From positions 1 to 64,000 of the forward strand of contig NZ_VUKF01000015.1 in assembly GCF_009193185.1 (NCBI RefSeq): a stretch of DNA of 64,000 nt. Reading direction: 5' to 3'. The position numbers and the translations under genes are program-made. Origin of the DNA: Georgenia thermotolerans. Its GTDB lineage: Bacteria > Actinomycetota > Actinomycetes > Actinomycetales > Actinomycetaceae. Below are positions 34,823-43,314 of the stretch, one piece after another; position 1 is the first letter of the stretch; the number at the start of each line of letters is the position of its first letter. Below the pieces are notes generated by a model. The model did not search any database. It was not told the DNA's origin and saw only the letters and a list, made by a program, of their open reading frames with translations.

Positions 34823-36394
34823 ATGAGCACCGTCACGCTGCAGAAGGCGATCACGCCACAGATGTCCGCCGCCTACCTCGAGCGCGGGCTGGACCGGGTG
34901 GCGGGGTTCGTCGTCCCGGCCGCGGACGTCGCCGGCGTGACGACCACCGAGGCGCTGTTCGAGCTGCACGGCCTGGGCTTCCCCGGCTCCCCGTTCGCAC
35001 CGGACCGCCCCATCGACATCCTCCATCTGCCCGCCTCCCCCACCGCGAACCTCGTCCGGGCCACCGGCGGCGCGGACGAGGCGGGCCGCAGCGCCACCGG
35101 CGGGCCGTTCCTCGACCGCCCGCCGTTCACCGGTACCGGCCTGGCCGCCACCGGCGACGTCGTCGCGCCGCTGTCCTGGCTGGAGCACACCCGCCTGACA
35201 CCCGGCGCCCGGCTGTGGCGCTTCACGCCCGGCGAGGAGGAGCCCGAGCTCGTCGGCACCTACCACGGCGTCGCCTTCGGGTGGCAGAACCACCTGGCCG
35301 ACGACGAGCTGCACGCGCTGGCGCCGTCGAAGTTCGTCGGCCCCCTGGCCAAGCTCGACCTGGGCACCTTCGCCGTCGACGTGCGCACCGACGACGACGG
35401 CGCCCCCACCGTGGTCACGCTCGTGACGATGGCCGCCGCCTCGGAGGAGCAGGGCTTCACCCGCACGAAGGCGGGCACGTGGGCCAAGCAGGTCCCCGCC
35501 GGGGACGTCGAGCTCTTCGAGATCCACGCCACGGCCCGCTGGCACGGGCTGCCGGTGCGCATCGTCGACCAGGGCCCGGGCCCGGACGGCGAGGTGATGT
35601 GCCGGGTCAGCTCGCTCGCCTACGACGCCGACGCCGCCGAGCGGCTCCTCATGGACAAGATCGACGCCGGGGTCTACGAGACCACCGCGGCGCTCAGCGC
35701 CCTCACCGACGTCCGCTACACCCAGCGGGTGCCCAACGCCTGGGCCAAGGAGAGCCAGCTCGCCCAGGCGCGCGCCGCCCGCGAGGCCGCCGCGGCCGCC
35801 GCGGCAACGGCAGGCCCCTCCGCGGGCGCGGCACCGGCAGGCGTCACGACGGGCGGCGCGGCAGCGGGCGCGACGGCGGCTGCGGGTGCGACGGCGGCTG
35901 CGGGTGCGACGGCCGCACCCCAGGCACAGCCGACCGCGAGCGGCCCGCTGGCCGCCCACGGGGACCTGCTCGAGCGGGTGGCTCGCGGGCTGGCCACCGG
36001 GCTGCCGGCGGGGTGGACCCGGGTACGGGTGCTGTGCCGGATGGTGGGCTCGCGCGGGGAGATCCTCGGCGCCGTCACCGGCCAGGACGGCAAGGAGGTC
36101 GTGCTCCCCCGCTTGGCCGACGACGTCGGCGAGGCGCTCTCCCGGCTCCGGCACGTGAGCTACAAGCCCGGCGAGGGCACCTGGTTCACCGCCCTGGCCA
36201 CCCTCGCGGCCGACGGCACGCTGACGCTCAACGTGGACTCCACCAACGAGCCGAAGTGGAGCACGCCCATCGACGCCGCCGAGTTCGCCGAGGACCTCCG
36301 GCGCTACCCCCGGGACGCCGAGCACACCCCGGACTGGCTGCAGGCCCGTCTGGCGGAGGCGGCGGGGAGCCCGGCCGGCGACTCCGGGGCGTAA
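34823..36394 (+). CDS. Protein with C-terminal YezG-like (DUF600 immunity) domain
   Basis: A 523-residue cytosolic protein. Residues 1-320 form an unrecognised region (VAGFVVPAADVAGVTTTEALFELHG, TYHGVAFGWQ, RLLMDKIDAGVYETTAALSAL). Residues 325-375 are an Ala/Gly/Thr linker with three AAAGAT-type repeats. The last 130 residues resemble the YezG/DUF600 immunity family: VSYKPGEGTWFTALATL, TLNVDSTNEPKW, and EFAEDLRRYPRD leading to TPDWL. YezG proteins neutralise LXG-type toxins, but no toxin gene is adjacent, so immunity is only suggested. TAGAGT about 45 nt upstream may be its -10. No ribosome-binding site is evident. Confidence 0.6.
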   Translation: MSTVTLQKAITPQMSAAYLERGLDRVAGFVVPAADVAGVTTTEALFELHGLGFPGSPFAPDRPIDILHLPASPTANLVRATGGADEAGRSATGGPFLDRPPFTGTGLAATGDVVAPLSWLEHTRLTPGARLWRFTPGEEEPELVGTYHGVAFGWQNHLADDELHALAPSKFVGPLAKLDLGTFAVDVRTDDDGAPTVVTLVTMAAASEEQGFTRTKAGTWAKQVPAGDVELFEIHATARWHGLPVRIVDQGPGPDGEVMCRVSSLAYDADAAERLLMDKIDAGVYETTAALSALTDVRYTQRVPNAWAKESQLAQARAAREAAAAAAATAGPSAGAAPAGVTTGGAAAGATAAAGATAAAGATAAPQAQPTASGPLAAHGDLLERVARGLATGLPAGWTRVRVLCRMVGSRGEILGAVTGQDGKEVVLPRLADDVGEALSRLRHVSYKPGEGTWFTALATLAADGTLTLNVDSTNEPKWSTPIDAAEFAEDLRRYPRDAEHTPDWLQARLAEAAGSPAGDSGA

Positions 36395-36527
36395 GGAGAC
36401 GCATCAGCCCCTGTCCCCGCGCGAGGCAGCGGTGCCGGGCCCCGACCCGGCGGCGTTGGGCGCAGGGCCAGCGGCGTCCGACCCCGCGCCAGCGGCGTCC
36501 GACCCCGAGCCGGCGGTGTTGGTCCTC

Positions 36528-36593
36528 GAGTCAGTACGAAAGCGGTGAGTCAGTAGGTGATTCCCTACTGACTCACCGCTTTCCTACTGATTC
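36528..36593. repeat. 66-nt hairpin with 30-bp arms
   Basis: The arms 36528-36557 and 36564-36593 pair at 28 of 30 positions, with 20 uninterrupted pairs next to a 6-nt TGATTC loop. Each arm holds two copies of GAGTCAGTA 20 nt apart, giving four copies with dyad symmetry. It is more AT-rich than its surroundings. It may be a strong terminator for the upstream gene or a palindromic mobile-element remnant. Confidence 0.75.
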
Positions 36594-36724
36594 ACGCGCG
36601 AACTCCCTGGCTCGAGCCGATTCTCCCTGCCCGTGCCCCTGCCCTCACGCCGCCCGGTGCGGAAACCACCGAGGATCGCGTGGAGCCCGAGGCGGCTACC
36701 GCGCTGCACATGCCCGCCGTTCCC

Positions 36725-36780
36725 CAGGACTGCAGAGCGTCGCCACGGACTGCAGGACGGTTCCCCAGTGGCTGCAGGGA
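36725..36780 (+). repeat. Three degenerate CTGCAG repeats
   Basis: CCAGGACTGCAGAGCG, CCACGGACTGCAGGACG and CCAGTGGCTGCAGGGACG occur with spacings of 20 and 22 nt; the first and third are preceded by GTTCCC. Meaning is unknown: either a decayed tandem repeat or clustered binding sites. Confidence 0.4.
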
Positions 36781-36832
36781 CGTTTCGCCCGGCACTGGGC
36801 AGCCAAGGAGGACGTTCGTCCCCGGTGACGCA

Positions 36833-36875
36833 TACCCCTCGGAGGTACCCTTTTCTGTGATACCCCCCGGGCGTA
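36833..36875. promoter_or_regulatory. Two CsoR-type operator boxes
   Basis: TACCCCTCGGAGGTA (36833-36847) and TACCCCCCGGGCGTA (36861-36875) are imperfect dyads with TACC/GGTA-like ends, 28 nt apart, 53-95 nt before csoR. They match the TACCC-N-GGGTA style of copper-sensing CsoR sites and imply copper-relieved autorepression of the operon. Confidence 0.6.
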
Positions 36876-36927
36876 CCGTGGTGCTACCAGGGTCCACCGG
36901 GGACCGTGCAGGAGTGAAGGAGCCGAC

Positions 36928-37209
36928 GTGCCCGGATACAGCGGGACGAAGGAGCAGTACCTCAAGCGCCTGCGCCGCATCGAGGGCCAGGTGCGGGGGA
37001 TCGCACGCATGGTCGACGAGGACACGTACTGCATCGACGTGCTCACGCAGATCTCGGCCGTCACCCGGGCCCTGCAGGCCGTGGGCATCGGGCTGGTCGA
37101 GGACCACCTCGGTCACTGCGTCGTCGACGCCGCGCGCGCCTCGGACGAGGAGGGGCAGGAGAAGGTCGCCGAGGCGGCCCAGGCCATCGCGCGCCTCGTC
37201 CGGTCCTGA
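36928..37209 (+). CDS. csoR: CsoR-type copper-sensing repressor
   Basis: A 93-residue all-helical CsoR/RcnR-family repressor. The Cu(I) ligands are in place: Cys35 (DEDTYCIDVLTQ), His60 and Cys64 (VEDHLGHCVVDAA). The N-terminal YLKRLRRIEGQVRGIARMV is the family signature. AAGGAG lies 7 nt before the GTG. It is first in an operon with copZ and copA, behind two candidate operators. Copper binding should release it from DNA and induce export of the metal. Confidence 0.92.
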   Translation: MPGYSGTKEQYLKRLRRIEGQVRGIARMVDEDTYCIDVLTQISAVTRALQAVGIGLVEDHLGHCVVDAARASDEEGQEKVAEAAQAIARLVRS

Positions 37210-37325
37210 TCCATCGTGGCCTGTGTGACCGTGCCCCATCCCGCCCCATGGGCTCCCACCCCGGCTCCCGCCCCACCGACAACCGGCGCCACGGCGCCGT
37301 CCCCATCCACCCGGAGGAGAACGAG

Positions 37326-37571
37326 ATGAGCACCACCGAGATCGACCGCACCACCGTCGTCGACGTCGAGGGGATGACCTGCGGGCACTGCGTCCAGCAC
37401 GTCACCACCGAGCTGTCCGCGCTCGAGAACGTCAAGAACGTCTCCGTCCAGCTCAACGCCGGCGGCCTCTCCCCGGTCACCGTGGTCTCCGACGTCGTCC
37501 TCGACGACGACGCCATCCGCGCCGCCGTGGACGAGGCTGGCTACGCCGTCGCCGCCATCCACCGCGACTGA
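37326..37571 (+). CDS. copZ: Copper chaperone CopZ-like HMA protein
   Basis: An 81-residue heavy-metal-associated domain with the Cu(I) site GMTCGHC (Cys pair near residues 19 and 22) and a ferredoxin-like fold pattern ending in [21 protein letters not shown] precedes the ATG. It lies 116 nt behind csoR and 106 nt before copA, all in one direction. It probably carries Cu(I) to the N-terminal domains of the ATPase. Confidence 0.92.
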   Translation: MSTTEIDRTTVVDVEGMTCGHCVQHVTTELSALENVKNVSVQLNAGGLSPVTVVSDVVLDDDAIRAAVDEAGYAVAAIHRD

Positions 37572-37677
37572 CCGGCGGGCGGCCGGCCCTACCGAGCCGC
37601 CCCACCACGACTGCCCGGTGGCGCCGCCGCCCCCGCCCGCGGCACCCCCGCCGCTCGCACCCTGGGAAGAGGAATCC

Positions 37678-40449
37678 GTGTCCACCTCGACCGACCCCAC
37701 CGCCCCGTTCGTCGCCCTCGGCGATGCCGACCTCGCCGTCGAGGGCATGACCTGCGCGTCCTGCGTGAACCGCGTCGAGAAGAAGCTGAACAAGGTCCCG
37801 GGCGTGCGCGCCACCGTCAACCTCGCCACCGAGTCCGCCCACGTCGAGCTCGCCCAGGACGTCCCCGACGCCGACCTCCTCGCCGCGGTCGAGGCCGCCG
37901 GCTACACCGCCCACGTCACCCGCCGGCGCTCGTCGGCGCCCGACCCGGCCGCGGCCGTGGCGCGCGAGGTGGACCTCGCGGTGGAGGGCATGACCTGCGC
38001 GTCCTGCGTGAACCGCGTCGAGAAGAAGCTCAACAAGGTCCCGGGCGTGCGCGCCACCGTCAACCTCGCCACCGAGTCCGCCCACGTCGAGCTCGCCCAG
38101 GACGTCCCCGACGCCGACCTGCTCGCCGCGGTCGAGGCCGCCGGTTACACCGCCCGCGTCGCGGGCTCCCGCCGGCCGGGATCGGTCGCGGTCGGGCGCA
38201 CCGGCGCCGGTGAGGCCGCCCTGACCACGGGCACCGGCCCGGCGGAACCGGCCCCGAGCGCCGGCCAGGCCGCCCCGGCCGCGGGCGCCGGCGAGACCAC
38301 GCCGTCCCCGGCCACCACCGGCGAACCCACCGCGCACGGCACCGACACCTCCGCCCCCGCCGACCGCCGCGCCGCTGACCTGCGCCGCCGCCTGATCGTC
38401 TCCGCCGTCCTCACGGTGCCGGTCACGGCCCTGTCGATGGTCCCGGCGCTGCAGTTCCCCGGCTGGCAGTGGCTCGTGCTGGTGCTGGCCCTGCCCGTCG
38501 CCACCTGGGGCGCCTGGCCGTTCCACGCCTCCGCCTTCCGGGCGGCCCGGCACGGCGCCTCGACGATGGACACCCTCGTCGCCCTCGGCGTGAGCGCCGC
38601 GACGCTGTGGTCGCTGTGGGCGATCACGCTCGGCGGCGCCGGCGAGATCGGCATGCGGATGCAGTTCTCGCTCTTCCCCGCCCAGGGCGCCGTGCACGCC
38701 GCGCCGGAGCTGTACTTCGAGACCGCCGCGGTGGTCACGACGTTCCTGCTGGCCGGGCGCTACGCCGAGTCCCGCTCGCGCCGCCGCGCGGGCGACGCGC
38801 TGCGCGCCCTGCTGTCCCTCGGGGCCAAGGACGTCGCGCGGGTGACCGTGGACGCCGCCGGCCACCGCACCGAGACGCGCGTGCCGATCGACGCGCTCGT
38901 CGTCGGTGACCTGTTCGTCGTCCGCCCGGGCGAGAAGGTGGCCACCGACGGCGTCGTCGTCGAGGGCGTCTCGGCCGTCGACACCTCGCTGCTCACCGGC
39001 GAGCCCGTGCCGGTCGACGTCGAGCCCGGCGACGACGTCACGGGCGCGACCGTCAACACCGCGGGCAACCTGCTGGTGCGCGCGAGCCGGGTCGGCGAGG
39101 AGACCACGCTGGCGCAGATCGGCCGCCTGGTGACCCAGGCGCAGACCGGCAAGGCGCCCGTCCAGCGGCTCGCGGACCGCATCTCCGCGGTGTTCGTGCC
39201 GATCGTCATCGTCCTCGCGCTCGCCACGCTGGTGACGTGGCTGCTGCTGGGCAACCCGGTGCAGTCGGCGTTCACCGCCGCCGTCGCCGTGCTCATCATC
39301 GCCTGCCCCTGCGCGCTGGGGCTGGCCACGCCGACGGCGCTGCTCGTCGGCACCGGCCGGGCGGCCCAGCTGGGCATCCTCATCAAGGGCCCGGAGATCC
39401 TCGAGTCGACCCGCCAGGTCGACACCATCGTCCTGGACAAGACCGGCACCGTCACCGCGGGCCGGATGGAGCTCGCCGACGTGCTCGCCCCCTCCGCGCC
39501 GGTGCGCCGGCACGTCGTCGGGGCGGCCGCGGACACCGGCGTGGACGACCTGCGCGCCCAGGTGCTCCGGCTCGCCGCCGCGGTGGAGTCCGGCAGCGAG
39601 CACCCCATCGCCCGGGCGATCGTCACCGCCGCCCAGAGCGCCGCGCGCCGGACGGGCGCCACGCTGCCGCCGGTCACCGGCTTCTCCAACCACGCCGGCC
39701 GGGGCGTCTCGGGCACGGTGGACGACGGCGGCACCCCGCGTGCCGTACTCGTCGGCCGCCCGACCTGGCTGGCCGAGCACGGCGTGACCGGCGCCGGGCC
39801 GGAGGACGAGGTGACCCGCGCCCACCGCCACGCCGAGCGCGACGGGGCGACCGCCGTCGTCGTCGCCTGGGACGGCGCGGCCCGCGGCGTGCTGACGCTG
39901 CGCGACGAGGTCAAGGCGACCTCGGCCGAGGCCATCGCCCAGCTGCGCGACCTGGGCCTGACCCCGCACCTGCTCACCGGCGACAACCGCGCCGCGGCGG
40001 AGCGGGTGGCCGCCCAGGTCGGCATCGACCCGGCGCACGTCATGGCCGAGGTGCTGCCCGAGCAGAAGCTCGCCGTCGTCCAGGACCTGCAGGCGCAGGG
40101 CAAGGTCGTGGCCATGGTCGGCGACGGCGTCAACGACGCCGCCGCCCTCGCCCAGGCCGGCCGCCAGGGCCTGGGCCTGGCCATGGGCACCGGCACGGAC
40201 GTGGCGATCGAGGCCTCCGACATCACCCTGGTGCGCGGCGACCTGCGGGCCGCGCCGACGGCGATCCGCATCTCCCGCCGGACGCTGCGGATCATCAAGG
40301 AGAACCTGTTCTGGGCCTTCGCCTACAACGTCGCGGCCATCCCGCTCGCGGCGCTCGGGCTGCTCAACCCGATGATCGCCGGCGCCGCGATGGCGGCCAG
40401 CTCGGTCATCGTCGTGACGAACTCCCTGCGGCTGCGCCGCGCGGGCTGA
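37678..40449 (+). CDS. copA: Copper-exporting P1B-type ATPase with duplicated HMA domains
   Basis: A 923-residue P-type ATPase that exports Cu(I). Two N-terminal HMA domains (GMTCASC twice, about residues 18-82 and 99-163) are almost identical even at the DNA level, 243 nt apart. A disordered Ala/Thr/Pro linker follows. The core has the membrane copper motif [14 protein letters not shown], phosphorylation motif [21 protein letters not shown] and [14 protein letters not shown] take the GTG after GGAAGAGGAA as the start; the frame 20 codons upstream is Pro-rich and unlikely. The stop lies inside a hairpin shared with the convergent HAD gene. Confidence 0.94.
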   Translation: MSTSTDPTAPFVALGDADLAVEGMTCASCVNRVEKKLNKVPGVRATVNLATESAHVELAQDVPDADLLAAVEAAGYTAHVTRRRSSAPDPAAAVAREVDLAVEGMTCASCVNRVEKKLNKVPGVRATVNLATESAHVELAQDVPDADLLAAVEAAGYTARVAGSRRPGSVAVGRTGAGEAALTTGTGPAEPAPSAGQAAPAAGAGETTPSPATTGEPTAHGTDTSAPADRRAADLRRRLIVSAVLTVPVTALSMVPALQFPGWQWLVLVLALPVATWGAWPFHASAFRAARHGASTMDTLVALGVSAATLWSLWAITLGGAGEIGMRMQFSLFPAQGAVHAAPELYFETAAVVTTFLLAGRYAESRSRRRAGDALRALLSLGAKDVARVTVDAAGHRTETRVPIDALVVGDLFVVRPGEKVATDGVVVEGVSAVDTSLLTGEPVPVDVEPGDDVTGATVNTAGNLLVRASRVGEETTLAQIGRLVTQAQTGKAPVQRLADRISAVFVPIVIVLALATLVTWLLLGNPVQSAFTAAVAVLIIACPCALGLATPTALLVGTGRAAQLGILIKGPEILESTRQVDTIVLDKTGTVTAGRMELADVLAPSAPVRRHVVGAAADTGVDDLRAQVLRLAAAVESGSEHPIARAIVTAAQSAARRTGATLPPVTGFSNHAGRGVSGTVDDGGTPRAVLVGRPTWLAEHGVTGAGPEDEVTRAHRHAERDGATAVVVAWDGAARGVLTLRDEVKATSAEAIAQLRDLGLTPHLLTGDNRAAAERVAAQVGIDPAHVMAEVLPEQKLAVVQDLQAQGKVVAMVGDGVNDAAALAQAGRQGLGLAMGTGTDVAIEASDITLVRGDLRAAPTAIRISRRTLRIIKENLFWAFAYNVAAIPLAALGLLNPMIAGAAMAASSVIVVTNSLRLRRAG

Positions 40450-40472
40450 GCCCGAGGTCGCGCGGGCTCAGC
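40445..40472. terminator. Bidirectional terminator embedding two stop codons
   Basis: GCTGAGCCCG and CGGGCTCAGC form a perfect 10-bp stem with an 8-nt loop. The copA TGA lies in the left arm and the stop of the convergent HAD gene in the right arm. Confidence 0.7.
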
Positions 40473-41148
40473 GCGGCGGCGCGAGCGCCTCGAGCAGGTC
40501 GGGGGTGACCTCGTCGAGGGTGCGCACCTGCGCGGTGGTGACCGCGAGGGCGTCCGGGGCCGGCGGGAACGCCTCGTGCGGCACGGCGACGACGATCATC
40601 CCGGCAGCCGAGGCCGACCGCAGGCCGTTGCTCGAGTCCTCGATCGCCACGGTGCGGGCGGGGTCGGCGCGGAGCAGCTCGCACACGCGCGCGTAGCCGT
40701 CGGGGGCCGGCTTGCCGCGGGCCACCTCCTCGGTCGAGACCGTCGCGGTGAAGCACGAGGTGATGCCCAGGGCGTCCAGCGAGGCGTCGATGAGCCGGCG
40801 CGGGGAGGACGAGGCCAGGCCCAGCGGCCAGCGCTTGGCCAGCCGGGTCACGGCCTCGACGGCGCCCGGGAGGGTGGGCAGGTGCTCGTGGTACCGCTCC
40901 GCCATCGCCCCGATGACCCGCTCGGCCACCTCGGGCGCGTCGCCGCGGACCCCCACCGTGGCCGCCATGAACTGCGACCACTCCGGCGTGCTCATCCCGA
41001 GCATCGCCTCGGAGGCGCCGTCCGGCCAGGGCACGCCGTCCTCGGCGGCGAGGGAGCGCCGCACGTCGTCCCAGATCGTCTCGGTGTCGGTGAGGACCCC
41101 GTCCATGTCGAACACGACCGCGTCGAGCGGCGAGGAAGGCTGAGGCAT
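40468..41148 (-). CDS. HAD-superfamily hydrolase, beta-phosphoglucomutase/phosphatase-like
   Basis: A 226-residue subclass I HAD enzyme. Motif I is VVFDMDGVLTDTE, motif II GLASSSPR, motif III GKPAPDGY with Lys, and motif IV IEDSSNGLRSA, the last being typical of beta-phosphoglucomutase-like and sugar-phosphate phosphatases. The cap domain lies between motifs I and II. The start at MPQPSS is chosen because CACGAT lies exactly 6 nt upstream and the five codons before add nothing. The substrate is unknown. It converges on copA. Confidence 0.85.
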   Translation of the reverse strand: MPQPSSPLDAVVFDMDGVLTDTETIWDDVRRSLAAEDGVPWPDGASEAMLGMSTPEWSQFMAATVGVRGDAPEVAERVIGAMAERYHEHLPTLPGAVEAVTRLAKRWPLGLASSSPRRLIDASLDALGITSCFTATVSTEEVARGKPAPDGYARVCELLRADPARTVAIEDSSNGLRSASAAGMIVVAVPHEAFPPAPDALAVTTAQVRTLDEVTPDLLEALAPPR

Positions 41149-41270
41149 GCCCCCATCGTGCACGACGGCGCACGCCCGGTGCGCGCCCAGCTCTCCCCGC
41201 GCGGGACCCTGCTTTAGTCCGTAAACTTCCCAGAATCGGGCCCACCAGGGGTGTGGGCGAGAGGAGCACG

Positions 41271-41651
41271 ATGGAACGGCGGACGAACGAGGTGGGCTGG
41301 GTGTCCGTGCTCGCCTCCGGGGAACGGACGCGCATCCTGCTCGCCGGCGAGCTGGACGACAGCCTGACCGGGGACCTCACCGAGGCGGTGGACCTCGCCG
41401 TGCGCCGCGGCCTGCCGGTGGACATCGACGCCCGCGGCCTGACGTTCATGGACTCCTCCAGCGTCGCCACCCTCACCCGGCTCGCGGCGCGGCTGCCGGA
41501 ACGGGCCCGGCTCATCGAGCCGCCCGAGCTCCTGCTGTTCCTGCTCGAGGTGACCAAGCTCGACGAGGCGATGGACGTCCTCGACCACGACCCCGGCTTC
41601 GAGGGCGTGCCGCTGTCCCCCCGCCGCGCGCCGGACATCGCCCCGGCCTGA
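41271..41651 (+). CDS. STAS-domain protein (anti-sigma-factor-antagonist type)
   Basis: A 126-residue single STAS domain. ILLAGELDDSLTGDLTEAVD is the first strand-helix unit, and FMDSSSVATLTRL holds the phosphorylatable Ser after Asp, the hallmark of SpoIIAA/RsbV-type antagonists. GAGGAG precedes the ATG. No anti-sigma kinase or sigma factor is adjacent, so its partner lies elsewhere. The C-terminal 20 residues form a Pro/Arg-rich tail outside the domain. Confidence 0.83.
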   Translation: MERRTNEVGWVSVLASGERTRILLAGELDDSLTGDLTEAVDLAVRRGLPVDIDARGLTFMDSSSVATLTRLAARLPERARLIEPPELLLFLLEVTKLDEAMDVLDHDPGFEGVPLSPRRAPDIAPA

Positions 41652-41724
41652 CCGCCCGCGGCCACGCCCGCCACCAGCCTGCCGTTGGCCGCCCCCGCCG
41701 CCGGCCGGGGGCACACTGTCGTAG

Positions 41725-42561
41725 GTGAGCGCGAACGACACGGACTCCCCGGACGGAGGCGTCCGCACCGCGGTGCCCGTCGGCACCCCCGCCGTGCCCG
41801 AGGGATGGCAGCGCCGCCGGCTGCGCACCGAGGTGTGGCTGGTCCTCGGGCTGTCCCTGGGCCAGTCGGCGGTCTACGCCGTCGTCAACATCGTCGCCCG
41901 CCTCACCGCCGGCACGCCGCTGGGCGAGCAGGCCGCCGCGCTCAACCCCTCCCGCTCGCCCCGGCCCTACCTCGACCTGACCTACCAGCTGCTGTCCATC
42001 GGCTTCGCCCTCGTCCCGGTGGCGCTGGCGCTGTTCCTGCTCTCCGAGCCGGGACGGCGGGCGACGGCGCGCATCGGGCTCGACCTCCACCGGCCCTGGC
42101 GCACCCTCGCGGACGGGGTGGGCCTCGCCGCCCTCATCGGCATCCCCGGCCTGGGGCTGTACCTGCTCGGCCGGGCCCTGGGCATCACCGTCGAGGTGCA
42201 CGCCTCGGCGCTCAACACCCACTGGTGGACCGTCCCGGTGCTCATCCTCGCCGCGCTGCAGAACGCGCTGCTCGAGGAGGTCATCGTGGCCGGCTACCTC
42301 GTCGAGCGGCTCGAGCAGCTCGGCTGGCGGCCCGCCGCCGTCGTGGCCACCAGCGCGCTGGTGCGCGGCGCCTACCACCTCTACCAGGGCATCGGCCCGT
42401 TCGTGGGCAACGCCGTCATGGGCGTGATCTTCGCGCAGTACTACCGCCGCCGACGGCGCACCATGCCGCTCGTCGTCGCCCATGCGCTCATCGACGTGGT
42501 CGCCTTCGTCGGCTACGCGCTGCTGCCCGCCGGAGTGCTGGCGTCCCTCGGCGTGAAGTAA
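41725..42561 (+). CDS. CPBP-family intramembrane metalloprotease
   Basis: A 278-residue polytopic membrane protein of the CPBP (CaaX protease and bacteriocin-processing) family. The catalytic motif EEVIVAGYLVERLEQL gives the EExxxxR-type signature, the second motif has AYHLYQG with its His, and GNAVMGVIFAQYY with a late HALIDVVAF completes the set. Six to seven membrane segments are evident. The GTG has CACACT 7 nt upstream and no ribosome-binding site. The substrate is unknown. It converges on the HdeD-like gene with 7 nt between. Confidence 0.85.
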   Translation: MSANDTDSPDGGVRTAVPVGTPAVPEGWQRRRLRTEVWLVLGLSLGQSAVYAVVNIVARLTAGTPLGEQAAALNPSRSPRPYLDLTYQLLSIGFALVPVALALFLLSEPGRRATARIGLDLHRPWRTLADGVGLAALIGIPGLGLYLLGRALGITVEVHASALNTHWWTVPVLILAALQNALLEEVIVAGYLVERLEQLGWRPAAVVATSALVRGAYHLYQGIGPFVGNAVMGVIFAQYYRRRRRTMPLVVAHALIDVVAFVGYALLPAGVLASLGVK

Positions 42562-42568
42562 GCGGCCC

Positions 42569-43174
42569 TCAGTGGTTCTGCAGGTCCTTGAGGTCCTTGG
42601 CGGTGCGGCGCAGCCGGACGCCGTGGACGAGGCCGACGATCCCGGCGGCGCACGCCGCCAGCCCGACGAGGACGGCCACGGTCGCGACGCTCGTGGCGGG
42701 GAAGGCCAGCAGGAAGGCGCCCGCCAGCGCGAGCACGACGCCGGCCCAGACCTGCCAGCGCCAGGTGGCCGGGCCCATGCGGCGGGTCTGGCCGGCGATG
42801 ACCGCCATGCCCACCCCGACGACGACCAGCGCCACGCCGGCGAGGGCCGCGAGGGAGACCAGCAGCACCTCCGGCTGCCACATGAGCAGCAGCCCGAGCA
42901 GGATGCTCACCACGCCCTGGGCGAGCCGCCAGCCCGAGCCCACCGCGCCCCGGGCCCGCAGGCCCACGACGAGGGCGACGACGCCGTCGACCACCGCCAG
43001 CGCGCCGAGGAGGGCCACCACCGCGACCACGCTCGTCAGCGGCGCCAGGAGGATGACGAGGCCGAGCGCCAGCACGACGACGCCGCGCAGGAGGGTCAGG
43101 CGCCACGTCCTGGTCGTGAAGCGCTGGAGCTCGTCCAGCAGCCGGCGACGGTCCGGTCCGCGCATCCAGCTCAT
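42569..43174 (-). CDS. HdeD-family membrane protein
   Basis: A 201-residue protein of six membrane segments in three pairs (LLRGVVVLALGLVILLAPLT, LAQGVVSILLGLLLMWQPEV, WAGVVLALAGAFLLAFPATS), the internally repeated pattern of the HdeD/DUF308 family. The family is named after an acid-resistance protein; its role in actinobacteria is undefined. AGGAGGGAG lies 8 nt before the ATG. It is divergent from the large pseudokinase fusion, with 140 nt between. Confidence 0.83.
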   Translation of the reverse strand: MSWMRGPDRRRLLDELQRFTTRTWRLTLLRGVVVLALGLVILLAPLTSVVAVVALLGALAVVDGVVALVVGLRARGAVGSGWRLAQGVVSILLGLLLMWQPEVLLVSLAALAGVALVVVGVGMAVIAGQTRRMGPATWRWQVWAGVVLALAGAFLLAFPATSVATVAVLVGLAACAAGIVGLVHGVRLRRTAKDLKDLQNH

Positions 43175-43302
43175 CGCCCGCTCCCTCCTGTCGACGAGGC
43201 GCACGGCGCCGATTCCCCGACGTCCACGATACCGAGCGGACCTGGGCACCAGCAGACGGCGCGGCCGCCGGCCGTGCGCCGTATTCCCGCAGGTATGCCC
43301 CG

Positions 43303-43308
43303 TAGACT
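43303..43308 (+). promoter_or_regulatory. -10 element TAGACT, leaderless start
   Basis: TAGACT ends exactly 6 nt before the ATG of the 908-residue fusion gene, with no ribosome-binding site. Confidence 0.5.
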
Positions 43309-43314
43309 CCCCGC

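Larger units (their letters stand above)
36395..36927. other. 533-nt intergenic region rich in repeats and control sites
   Basis: No protein-coding gene is supported. From left to right it holds GC-rich, loosely repeated DNA (CCAGCGGCGTCCGACCCCG twice near 36470-36510), the long hairpin at 36528-36593, three spaced CTGCAG-containing repeats at 36725-36780, and the two CsoR-type boxes in front of the copper operon. Confidence 0.6.
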
